Shown: one piece after another, positions 12,815 through 24,228 of the stretch | How positions within the stretch are numbered: the stretch's first letter is position 1 | How the letters are laid out: every line of letters starts with the position of its first letter | Assembly (NCBI RefSeq): GCF_036417845.1 | Contig: NC_089994.1 | Coordinates: 17,130,001 to 17,194,000 of the forward strand | Direction of reading: 5' to 3' | Length of the DNA: 64,000 nt | DNA from: Apteryx mantelli | Taxonomy: Eukaryota; Chordata; Aves; Apterygiformes; Apterygidae | Notes under the pieces: model-generated | What the model was told of the DNA's origin: nothing | Database searches by the model: none | Seen by the model: only the letters and a program-made list of their open reading frames with translations | Translations under genes and position numbers: made by a program

Positions 12815-13440
12815 CCTGCTGCGCTCCGCGCGGCGCCCCCCTCGCACAGGCTGGCGGCGGCTCCTCCCGGAAGCGAGCGGCTGGCTCCAACCGCCCGCTA
12901 CGGCACCTCCGAAGGGCCAACGCAGGCAGAAACGAGCTTCGCCGCGGCCGCCCTGCCGCTACATCCGGGTCTCTGTGGAGCGCTGACCCCGCCCCCAGAC
13001 TCTGCGGGGTTTCCCGCCCTTTTTGGAACCGTCGTGTGAGGGGAAGGGAGGGAAGGCGGCAGCTCCTCCGCCTCTCCCCGGCCATGAAGTGTGTGATTGG
13101 GGGGGGGCACCTCAGAGGTACCGGTAGCCCCCGGGAGAGGCGGCACGTCTGGGGCAGAGGGGTCTGCGTGGGGGGGAACAAGCACCACAGCGCTGGAGCG
13201 ACGCACCGCCTCAGGGCAGCGCACCCCGGCAAGGCCCGCGGCCCTGGGATGGGCAGCTGCGCTGGGGCCCACACACGCTGCCCGCAGCGAGCTTCCCCCG
13301 AGGGGGCTTTCCCCCCCCAGTGCAAAGTGGGGCATGAAGCACCAGCACTCGCTGCCAACCCCGGCTGCGCTCGCAGGGGGTGAGGAGCAGCCTCCCCCCT
13401 CAGGCGGCCAAAGCTGTTTCCAAGAGGCGACATGCTGCCC
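12470..13440. promoter_or_regulatory. CpG island and bidirectional promoter of VPS29 and RAD9B
   Basis: An abrupt shift to very GC- and CpG-rich sequence covers the first exons of VPS29 (ATG at 12814, minus) and RAD9B (ATG at 13084, plus), only 269 bases apart. Sites that can be read in it: an ETS/GABP core CCGGAAG at 12867-12873, a GC box CCCCGCCCC at 12987-12995, and an E2F-type TTTCCCGCC at 13010-13018, 66 bases before the RAD9B start codon. There is no clear TATA box. The long open frames across the island on both strands come from its base composition. Confidence 0.8.
13010..13018 (+). promoter_or_regulatory. E2F-type site upstream of RAD9B
   Basis: TTTCCCGCC matches the E2F consensus TTTSSCGC. 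It lies between the GC box and the RAD9B start codon. Cell-cycle control of RAD9B through it is an inference. Confidence 0.45.
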
Positions 13441-16400
13441 CTGAAGGTTGTTCAGATTTGAATACAAAGAGCCGGGTTTGGGGTGCTTTCAGGTGGATAA
13501 GCTGTTACTTTATCTGCACGCCTCCTTATGCACCTTGTTCTCCTTCCAAAGGCCCAACTAAACCTCCCCTTGCTTTTCATGCAAAATGCTGCTCTGCCGG
13601 TGCCAGGGTGGCCAAGGCGAATTTTGAGACCCGCTGCTGGTTCCTTGTGTGTTCCCTAGGGCTAGGTCTTTACAGCTGCCCTGCTGCTTTCCTCTCGCTG
13701 AAACCAGCTGATGCCTACGAGGCATGGTCCCTAACTTCAGCAGGGCTTTTTTGGTCCAATAAGATTAAATTAATTTGCGGAGGCATCAGGTCATACCAGT
13801 TGCTGCAAAGGGACATCCAACATTTGAGGCAGCTTTTGAAAATGTCAATGTTGATTTATGTTTCCTCTTAAGTTATTGTGGAGAAAATGTAGTCTAGCTT
13901 GTTTTTCATTTAACTGAGAATGCATATTGCACCTTTCTCCTTTTCTACTAGTGTTTGGAAGAGCAATACATGCCATAGCACGTATTAGTGATGAATTTTG
14001 GTTTGACCCAGTAGAAAAAGGTGTAAGTGAATTTCATTTATTGTAATTTAAAAAATTCTTTTTTGGAAACAAACATCACTGGATTTTGTATTTAATTGTT
14101 TTCCTACAAATTCCCTTCAGTCTGAGTTACATTCTCCCTCAGCTTCCTCCACTTTAAATATGGACAAATGCTGTATTTTCTGTCATTGTAATTATGCAGA
14201 CTGTATCATGGAAGATTCGTCTCCACTCTGCCCCTAACATTCATGGATTTTTGTATTGCCTTAGCTGAAGCTTGTCCAGAACATCCAGAGTGCTACTGTG
14301 GGTTTCATTTTTAGTGTCATGGGTCAAAAGGCTTATGTTTTGTACTACATCGGAAACTGCCTCTAAACAACATGTTTTTGTGCTGCTTTGCTGTGACTCA
14401 ACAGGAAGAATGTCCCTCGTTAATCAACCATCACTTCCAGCAGAATTTGGGTTTTCTTTAGAGGCTTCTTAGTCAAGGCTGATTAGGCTCAACTCTTCTT
14501 ACCTTGCAGGAAAGCTTGCAAATTAGAAGCGGAGCTATTTTCTTTTTATATCTAAAATATTTTTGAGGTGCTAGTACTGTGATACACAATGTCTTTGCTC
14601 ATTTGTTTGCATCATGTGGATGGGCAAGAATTAAAATTGCATTAAAACAAGCTCCAATCTCTCAAAAGCCTCAAACTCAAGCTTAGCTTTAAATGTTTAG
14701 GTAATTCACACTTAAAGGCTTAACTCACACACTTAAATGCCCCTAGATTGGAATCCTATGTCTATATTATACCAGTGACTTCTGACCTGCAGTAAGGAGG
14801 GTGATTAGTTTGAAGACGATTATAGGCACGATGCATCTATGTTTATTTTGGGACATGCCTGTTGAAAGGTTTTGTGCTTGGGTATGGTACTGAAGCATAG
14901 AGATAGCCTTTTTGTTGAAGGTTCAATATAAAACAGTTTCAAGTTAATGAAATATTTTTTATTTTCAGCTTGCCTTAAGATCAGTGAATTCTTCTAGGTC
15001 AGCCTGTGCATATATCTTCTTTTCATCTATGTTTTTTCAACATTACTGCTGGACAGCCGGGTCCAAATCATGTCAGAGGGAGAAACAGTTACCCCTTCCG
15101 TGTAAATTGATAATTAAGGTACATTTTAGTGGATTGGTATGCACAGCTTTGTAAGCTGCAAATCAGCCCAATTTTTAAATTAAATTATAGGGGGAGGATT
15201 GTTTAGGCATATAGGTGACATATTAGCATTCTTGGACTAAAACCCGAAGACTACTGTGGCTTTTGGAGCTCTAAGCTCTAGTGCTCCTGAGCAATTCTGC
15301 AAACGAGAACATTTGTGTTTAATGATGTTTAGGAGATGTAGCTTCCGAGCTGTACCCTGCCGTTTCCAAACGCTGAACCGGTTTCATCTTGGGGTGAAGA
15401 AATACCATGTTTGTGTCGCTTGAGTGTTTCTCCTGTAACCTTCAAAAATAGTACGAGCCAGAGAGCTTTGACCAGTTCTTTAGCAAACAGGCCTGTTGGC
15501 CACCCGTTGCGTAGCGGGTGAGGATGGCAAGGATCATTATCGCTACCTTGGTGTCTGCTTACAAAGCAGTTTTGGGAAGCCATAAAAACAGGAGCTTGAC
15601 ATAAACTGCATGAGACTAGGGAAATAATACTGCAAAATTGCTTGGTAACCTTTGCACCTTTTTTTTTTTTTTTTACAGTCAGTTCTTCCTGTATTTAGAT
15701 GTGTAAATATGCTGGAAAGGAATGTAGAGAAATGCAACATTTATACAAATATTAATGATCGTCACATAACTTTTCAGCTCATCTGTAAACACGGTAGGTT
15801 ACATAAAGTGACTTTCCAGAAACAGAAGCAGTTTAAAACAGGAAGACAATATTTAGTGTAATTATTAATTGTGTGTTACTGATGGAAAATTATGCCAAAC
15901 ACTTTCAGCCTCTTCACATCCTAATTAGTATTTTTAACGCACATCACCTTGTTAAAAAGAAGTTGTAACAGGATTTATCAGTCAGCTTTCTTCTGTGCTT
16001 CAGTTCAGTAGTTATGTATGTTATACACTAATTGTTAGCCCACTGCTTGCAACATTTAAAATTAGGCTGCATTAAATTCTGAAAAAAACCACACATTCTG
16101 GAATTTAAAAGGGGAGGAAGGGAAATCCTGTTTTGGCAGCTATTTGAACTAGAGAATTTACTGGGTCTTTACCCTTCCAGTACTTACGGTTCTTTGGCTT
16201 TGTAACAGGTCTGACATCCTCAGTCCTGCGGAAGACTGTATTCGTAGACATTAGTCTCCGCAGAACTCACAAAGAACCATTATCTATGAACACAGCCTGC
16301 AGAGCTGTGCTATGCAATGGGCAGTGTTTTAGAGCATTAAAAATGTAGCCTGCATTAATAATAATGAGATATTATATTACTTAGGTCAAGTAAGCTAACT

Positions 16401-19400
16401 TAGCTCATTCGTCAGCTCATGCTTATCTAGAAATAAATAGAGACCTGTATGGATTTAGTTTTGCTTTCTCCCACCATTTATATTATTTACCAGTTAAATG
16501 TTGAAGGCTTCTTTTCCCTGTGCTTGTTGCACTCATTGCTGTTCACTTGTTCATTGTGAATTCTTAAGAACCACAGATTTTAGAGAGGAATAACTAATAG
16601 TATGAAAGAAGTCTTAGACAGCATTTTAATTCAGTTTTCTATTTGTGAGTGAGTTATTTCCAGGTAGGTAGACTGAATTCCTTGGTTCCTTTTTTAATGA
16701 GATTTATGAAAAAGAACAATTAATACTAATAAGCATTAAAAATTACAGGCCAGCATTAATCTTTGTTCATACACTTTTACTTAGGTATTGTGAAAACACA
16801 TAATCTGACTTTTCAAGAATGTGATCCACTACAGGCTGTTTTTGCAAAGCACATGTGTCCAAATGTACTTAAACTCCAATCCAGGTAATGAATAAACATA
16901 TTTTTCTTTAAAAATCATACATGATGCAATCCTGCTCTCATAGCAATTAACATAATCAAAACCTGATTAGGGCCCCACAGCTGAAAATGGTGAAGTCCTA
17001 AATCCCACATACTAGTACTTGATATTTCACATTACAGCTTCAGAAACCTGGAGTATTCTGCCATTAATCCTATGCCGTCTAACCTTGAGAAGTGTTTAAT
17101 GTATAATTTGAATTAATGCTTTTGAGCAACTTCCACCTATCATAAATAAAGTTGTGCTTAAATTGTATAGGAAAAGAATCCAGTGGTAAAAGTACAAGTT
17201 CTTTTACAAAATAAAGCAAAACTTTGTTTTGAAAAGTAACCCGCAAAAAAAAAAAAAAAAAAAAAAAAGCCAATGAGGAATCCAAGATTTGGCATGCTGT
17301 TGAAAAGAAAGGCAACGAACAGTTAGACTGTGCTTTTCCTGACAGCATTTCTGTTAAAGTGCATCTTGTGCATAGATGCTTTTATCACAGTAATCAACCA
17401 TTAACACACTGGAGATAGATATCTCTATATAGATATATATCTAAATATATATTGTGTATCTATTATGTATTGTGTTTATAAAACCATAACACTATTTTTA
17501 AAACTCCAAGCTTTTGAATAAAGAATGTGACATGTGCTAAAAATATACATATATTTGCTAAAAATTGCTATATATATATATATGTACATATATAAAATAA
17601 AAAAAGAGTGATTTGGCAGTATGCACAGCAGTATGAAACATTAAATTTGATTTTCATAGTTATTAGTTGTAATTTTAATTTACATATGTAACTATTGCAG
17701 TATAAATCAATTTAAAAAAGATACACTTTAAGAGGGGCACATTTCAAAGGCAGTTTTTCTAATCAGTATTGCCATGTAACAATTTTAATTTCTAATGTGA
17801 ATAACAATTGCTAGCTAATAATTTGTAACATATAAAATTATTTTAAAGCTAAAATAAATTTTATAGGCTGCTGACTGATATAATGATTCACTTTCCAATG
17901 AGTCAAGAAGAAGTAACCCTAGCAGTTACTCCAATGAAAGTTTGTTTCAAGAGTTACACCGAGGAAGACACTGGTAAGGAAATTCAAAATATGAAAGAAT
18001 ATTGGGACTTTAAAACAAGTGAACTGAAGAAATAATAAGAAGCATTGCAGCATAAATGGAAAATGCATTTCATGGCTGAATGAGATTTTTTAGGAAAGGG
18101 AACATACAGAGACAGATTTTAAGTCATATTGCCACCCATAGGATTTGATATATTTATGTTAAGACGATATGTTTTTAATAATATTTTTTCTGGTATCAGT
18201 GGCAGATACCAGATTGAGCAGCCAGTTGAAATAAATTATGCCATTTGCTGAGGCTTGAAGAAAGATAATTATCGTGCTGCAAGAGCAGACACATGGCAAC
18301 AGGCATGCAAAAGGAGATCATTTTATACTTTTAAAAAGAACTATTTAAATCTGAATACCATAATTATAGAATTGATATCAATACTGAGTATATCTTAACA
18401 TAAGGGCGATACAGTGTGTTAGCTGGCCTAAAACTTTTACGTTGTGCGGTGCCATTTACAGATTGGAGATGGAGAACCATCTAGCTTCTTGGTGGGTGAC
18501 TCAAACTAATTTTAGTAATTGTGTTTCTGAAGCAGGGGCTCTTGTATATCATATAATAAAGGGATGTTTTTCATACTTGCTTCTGAGCAAAGCTGAGCAT
18601 AATGACCTAGAAAAAGATGCCTGTCTAGAGCGCAGGGGTGGGGACCAGGCTGAGAACAAGCTCTAGCAATGGAGAGGGAGAAGGGTAAAGTGGTGGAAAC
18701 TGGCTGGAATGAAACAGGAAAGAAATTACTGAAAATAGAAAGACACTAAAAAAATTGTGTTCTGAATGATCAGTTTTGTTATTTTAGAAACATACACTTA
18801 AACGGGTTATTGTAAGAAGGAGAGTGAAAAAATGGTAGGTAAAAATGTAATTCTGTAAACCAAAAAAAAGAACAGTCAAACAAGGGGAAAATGGAAGAAT
18901 TGAAAGCAGCATTCTTGTTGTGTAGAATGTAATGTAATGTATTGCCTGCAGCAAATGTTCTGTATATACTGAAACAAAACATATTCTTTGAACGCATCAT
19001 CTGGTGATGGCTTGGGTTTTTCCAGAGTCAGATTTAATTTTCAAAGAAAGAAATTATACTTTCTGCCTAGACTTGTTTCCATTTGCATGCAGTAGGCTCT
19101 GTCTTGTGGAACTTGGCAGGTGTAGTAGAAGAGTGCATTTCTACAGTTCTAAGGAACTCTACAAGATGATATTTGTACATGCGGTTGGACCTTATTGAAA
19201 GCTGAGACAAGAAAATTCTTAAGCAAAGAAACAGAAGACTGGGAGTAGTTTGTAATACTTTGTTAGCAGCCTGGCTTTGAAAGCAAACTGGATAGGAGCG
19301 CACTATTTAAGCTGCTGTAATATTCTTCTGAATGCCTGTGAGATTGTATTGCATCATGGAAGTAACCTCTTATTTTCTTTTCACACCCCTTATAATAACT

Positions 19401-22400
19401 AGAGGGGTATTCTAACGCTAATGAGCAGCAATTTAATACCTAAAAATGAAGAACCTATTTTCCAGTCTGCCACTTATGTAAAGTCAGGAAAAGATTACAT
19501 TTTAAAACAAATAACCTAAGTCTGCATTCTTATACCTCTGATGGTTGTCAGCAACTATGATTTATCTGCTAAAGTCATGCTGCATTTTGGTCTTATCATC
19601 TATGCAACACTAAAAAGCTAGTAAGAGTATTTATGAAGAACACCTGTAGACAATGCAGGCTTGCAAGTACAAAAGCAGATATCGGGGTTAGATCACACAG
19701 TGAAATATAAAATACATTTTGTTAAAATCATTTTAAGCCCGCAATATATACTCTTAATATTTTGGGGATTTCCAAGGTATTTTACTTAATTGCAAAAGAA
19801 ATTTAGCCAAAGCCAGCTAGACATTTATTACTATTAGTCACTATAAAAATAGTTATTTGTTCAAACAATGCTGACCTAAAAAACTCATGGTTATAATCAT
19901 AGTGTTGTTGAGTTCAAATTTCCATTTTGAGTCCTTGACTTTCTTATTATTTTGAACAGACTTTTCAAAGGCAATGCATACTGAAATACAGCTAAATCCA
20001 GATGAATTTGACTACTTTCAAGTTGGAGTGGATTCTGAAGTAACATTTTGCCTTAAGGAACTGAGGGTAAAATAAGAATTTGTTTTGAAAAGAAAACATT
20101 TTCCATGAATTTGCATAATTTAACCTGGAAAATACAGAATGGTCCCTGGTGAAGGTGTTCTACCAGGCCTCCTGATCATCATCAGTGTTTATCAGCTGCT
20201 GAAGGAATAGCTTTAAAAACAAGGATCTGCAGGACACTGCAGAGTCCCTCGCTATAGCCTTTGAAGGGCAAGGGAAATGTTTTTAAAACAACAAAAATAT
20301 AGTTTCAGTGCTGGGCAAGTACCTTATAACTGTACTGGAGAAAGTATAGTGGCCACAGTCTACACGCAGAAGCTTCTTGGGCAAAACTCCAGTCAGGGAA
20401 GGCAAGAAATGCATTCTAGAAGCAGTAGACTTTTACCTTCTCTTTTCACGAGTAAACGACAGTTGGGATAAATTCATATTCTATTATTACTCTTCTTCTG
20501 TTTTTAAAATAGCACTTAACCTCCCACCCCTTCTTTTCAGGGACTACTAGCATTTTCAGAAGCTACCAGTACTCCTGTCTCAATCCATTTTGACAGATCT
20601 GGAAAGTATGTTTTGGAACACGCCTGTCTAGAACAATTGCAGTTACAACTCTACAATCAATTTCTGTCTGCAGGTTACTCTATGAATATTTAACTGTAAC
20701 AATAAAATTGATTTTAATTTCTTACCAAAAGCTATATTTCTAATTAACCTGCAATACAGAGTTAAGCAGTTTGTTATTACACGTGAGGCATTTAATACAG
20801 GCATCAGTATTACGAAGCTGGCCATGCTGACTGCTGAGCACCCACAAGTTACGTGGGCATTTCAGGTTTTCAGTCTAATGCATGCAACAACTTTATTTTA
20901 TTTGGTAGTCTAAAGAAACAATACATTTTCTGTTTAAAGTGCAATTTTAACAGTTACATGTTGAAAAGCACAACTGAACTAAGTATAATAACTGTGTAAC
21001 ATTTGCTCATTGATGCATTTACATCTGCAGTAGGAAGCCATCTTATATTCCTAAGTAGCAAATACTTGTATTAGCTTTTAATCTTTCTAGAAGGGTTATT
21101 TTTTTAATCAGTGTGTATATAATTGCATGAGCTATGCTTCCTCCCCAAAATCCATGTAATTATACATGCTATTTAGTCTCTGAACGTTTCTGTTTAGACC
21201 AATTGCTTTCAGCATTGAAGATATGGTGCTGGAAGCCAGCTTTATTTTGGCTACCTTATCTGACATTGAAAACGAGACAGCCTCCGAACAGCCTCCACGC
21301 TTTTCACAAGGGCAGGACAGGTAACAGCGGGCTTCAGGGGTGGGTGAAGGAGGCAGATTGCCTTAGACTGAAAATCAAACAGCAAAGTCAAATTTAAAGG
21401 AAATGATCTTAATTATTATTGGACATTTATAAACATTGTACCCAAAACCGGAGCCTTTGTTCACAGGAAAATTCTCAACTATAAAGGTTCAGGAAAAAGC
21501 TGACATAATTTGAGACCCAGACAAAGCACTACCATGAGACAGTCTCTTCCTCCACTGGTGGATTCTTTTCATCAAAGCAAACAGCTACTGATCTGCTATT
21601 TGTATAGGCCCTGCCATAGTAGCAGGCAGCCAACATTTGCTTGAGCAGCCTGAGTCCCCTCTCCCATAGGATTCTCATACCTTTACCTATCACTGGCGTG
21701 CCAGGGAATGGTTTTAGACAGATGTTCCCTTCTTGAACACAGTCTTAACTTTCATTACCGGTAACGCTAAGGTACCATTTTGGCAGCAAAAGGAGAGACA
21801 GCACAGGAGTCTTGGGATCATTTCTTAATATGCATAGCAATAAAATTCCAGGTGCAACACTCCACGCCCGCCTCTGCTTTGCTTAGTCTCCATGGAGTTC
21901 TGTTCCGGTAAGGAAGGAAGGGAAGACACTAGCTGAGAACCTGTTCTAAAGCCATAAGGCTTTTCATTAGCAGGAAGTACAGGCTGCCACTAAAGACATG
22001 TAAAGGCTAGTTACTAACCCGACCTACTCTCTCACATCCAGCTTGAAGACATGTATGAGTAAATCTGAAAAAACCTCCGTGGATAGAGATAGTAATTCAG
22101 AAGCAATAGCTTCCAGGAAGCCACAGTGGAATGGAAATTCACAAAACACGGAGCTGGTAGCACCTAGAAGTCCTTTGGCAAAACAAGAGATAAAAATTAT
22201 TCCCAAAATCTCAAATAAAGATACTACAGGCACAGAAGGAACTACCATAACTGAGACAGATGACTATACAATGCTGGAAGCAAGGCCAACACATTTTGAT
22301 TATCACAAGGTAAGGAGACTCTAATCGTATCTACGTTGTTTTACGAAACAGCGGAATAGTGTTCTTAAGCTGCTATTTAGCTGCATGCTCCATGTAGTCT

Positions 22401-22803
22401 AAGTTGCTACACACTGGTATTGGGTTCTGCACATGGTATTTCACTGAACAGGAAGCAGCTTTCACAGCAGCATAGTTGACAAAAATTCACCATGTTTGAC
22501 TGTAATGCTGTAAATATTTGCAGATGGCAAATGTATTTTACTTAGAAACACTGTAGATTGACAAAGATTAAAAAATGTGCTTTTTAAAGTAACAAAGGCT
22601 TGAGAAATAATTAACCCCTGAGGTGTATCACATGCGTAGTATCTTACTTGTATAAATATTGCATTTTCCAGTTTCATTCCTTGTTTTTTGGAGCAGTGTC
22701 TTTTAAGGAGAAAGATGCCATCAACCACATCCTCCATAGTTTAGCAACAGCTAGCGACACTGAAGAGGATTCTGTCAATATGCAGAGATCTCAAGTTCTC
22801 TAA
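13084..22803 (+). CDS. RAD9B: RAD9B, 9-1-1 checkpoint clamp paralogue, complete
   Basis: Eleven exons: 13084-13117, 13952-14022, 14969-15118, 15679-15793, 16785-16884, 17867-17973, 19960-20066, 20541-20605, 21198-21320, 22042-22309 and 22672-22803 (stop TAA). All borders are AG/GT and phases agree; total 1,272 bases, 423 residues, close to human RAD9B. The N terminus [19 protein letters not shown], then [37 protein letters not shown] and [20 protein letters not shown], are the RAD9-type clamp fold. The tail carries [10 protein letters not shown] and an acidic TASDTEEDS segment like that of RAD9A. RAD9B can replace RAD9A in a clamp with HUS1 and RAD1 that is loaded at damaged DNA and helps activate ATR. 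The gene is head to head with VPS29 and tail to tail with PPTC7. RAD9A is excluded by the VPS29/PPTC7 neighbours and by closer matches to RAD9B. Confidence 0.95.
13118..13951 (+). other. RAD9B intron 1
   Basis: The left part is the tail of the CpG island; the rest is ordinary sequence with a 163-codon chance open frame that does not splice into RAD9B. Confidence 0.6.
16187..16278. repeat. Nested inverted repeat in RAD9B intron 4
   Basis: Outer 9-bp arms GGTTCTTTG (16188-16196) and CAAAGAACC (16270-16278) enclose inner arms CTGCGGAAGACT (16226-16237) and AGTCTCCGCAG (16253-16263), which pair with one bulged base. Together they could fold as a branched hairpin of about 90 bases. It may be a small non-autonomous element remnant or an RNA structure; I cannot name a family. 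Confidence 0.55.
17245..17268 (+). repeat. Poly-A tract, 24 bases
   Basis: Uninterrupted A run in RAD9B intron 5. No retroposed sequence is recognisable upstream of it. Confidence 0.9.
17405..17600. repeat. AT-rich low-complexity stretch with TA repeats
   Basis: Interspersed TATATA and ATATAT blocks in RAD9B intron 5, the longest pure TA run being around 17569-17582. Confidence 0.8.
17974..19959 (+). other. RAD9B intron 6, nothing recognised
   Basis: About 2 kb of AT-rich intron. Short open frames on both strands lack compatible splice sites or family resemblance. Confidence 0.6.
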
Positions 22804-24205
22804 TAATATGAAGTGTCTGCAATAGTCTTTACTTAGTGATTACGATTGCCTTCAAAGATGGAAGTATATTTGACATGGTAATTGTAGAGCTGTTTCTAGT
22901 TTTAGAAAGAAGTTTAATTCTATTATGAAACTGTCCTACTGTTCTTAGACAAGTTAGATCTTATCAGAAACTCCTTTTATCTGTATTCTGAGCTTGTAAC
23001 AGGATGGTAGACTGAATTTCACTAACATCTATTGAGAAAGTCTGAAAAGTAGAAATTCTACCTAATTTGTACCCCCCCTTTTTTTTTTGCAAGACAAACA
23101 TACAAAAAGGACAGAACTCTACTCAAGATACAATGCTATAATTTTCCGCTATGTCAGCACAAGTTAAATATTTATTCACTACTTATGTTTCACAGGAGTC
23201 TGATTTTTGAAATCCAGCTTTAAGAATTAAACACACAAGTTTTTTGTTGTTGTTAGCTTTGGTCGGGTTTCCTACTATTTGTAATACTATACGTTAGCCA
23301 CCAGAACTGTGGATGTATTCATAGTGTAATATAAATTTAAGTCATGCTTGAATAGACTGAGATTTGTAAACTAAGTATGCTGTAGATGCACTGCTTCATG
23401 TTCAGCTCCCCAGTAGCACACTAGAGAATTCACACTGCGTTACCACTTCAGGCAAATTAAACTACTATTGTAAAGTTACGAGCGATGGAATAACAAACCC
23501 ATCCACTCTGGCATAGCCAAATACATTATTGCTATATAATAGCTGGTATTTTTACAGAAACTTTGTAGAACTAATATTGAGCTGAGTAATTAATAATACT
23601 ATACACTGTGATGGAAATGCATTAAAAATAAAAATATTAGTGTCTGAAAGCATGAGTTCAAGATGTTTCTTATGTTCTAGAGTTGCATTGTTCTTCTCCC
23701 CCCCCACCACCTCCAACACAAATCAGTGACATTGGCTCTTTACCCCTAGCAACTGCATCTCAACAAAAAGCCACAAAACTGCATTTGCTGTTGTTTTCTT
23801 GGGGAGAACTTATCCACAACTGATCTGTTGTACTGCTGCACTGAAAAAGCAGTTTACTTGTACGGAACAGAGGAGGAGATTTGCACAACAGTAGTGCCCA
23901 GCTTTGCTCACTGTCAAACAAGCTTGCAGGGAATACTGCTATTGTGCAATATTTCCAAAGTCACACTGGATTAAAATACTGAAACTTCCAGTCTTTGGTT
24001 AATTTAAAAGATGGCAATTCTGTTTGCCTAATGGTTAGAGAGACGTTTTATCGAGTAGGGTATGGTGCCATTCACACCTGGATTTGAGAGAACGCTGTAC
24101 AATGGTCTAAACAAAAGCCAAACACCCTTAAGAGCTAGTGGCTGGGCCACCATATCATTGCATTAACAAACAAAATTTTTGCAGTCAACTTAAAAAAACC
24201 ACATT
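22804..24205 (+). other. RAD9B 3' UTR and convergent gap to PPTC7
   Basis: The RAD9B 3' UTR probably ends just after the AATAAA at 23627-23632. The PPTC7 3' UTR probably ends near 24205 (minus-strand signal at 24228-24223). The roughly 550 bases between them hold nothing I recognise. Confidence 0.5.
23627..23632 (+). terminator. Polyadenylation signal AATAAA for RAD9B
   Basis: First canonical AATAAA after the RAD9B stop codon on the sense strand, about 820 bases downstream. Confidence 0.5.
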
Positions 24206-24222
24206 TTAGTATAAATACTATA

Positions 24223-24228
24223 TTTATT
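24223..24228 (-). terminator. Polyadenylation signal AATAAA for PPTC7
   Basis: On the minus strand an AATAAA lies about 3.56 kb after the PPTC7 stop. The implied 3' UTR length is similar to the long 3' UTR of mammalian PPTC7. Confidence 0.5.

Noticed and set aside
12464-13467. Several long open frames (up to about 300 codons) on both strands of the VPS29/RAD9B CpG island
   Set aside because: They overlap one another in different frames, are Arg/Pro/Ala/Gly-rich as expected of CpG-rich DNA, and cross known exons and splice sites of VPS29 and RAD9B.
17245-17268. Poly-A run as the tail of a retroposed gene
   Set aside because: No coding or SINE-like sequence and no target duplication next to it.
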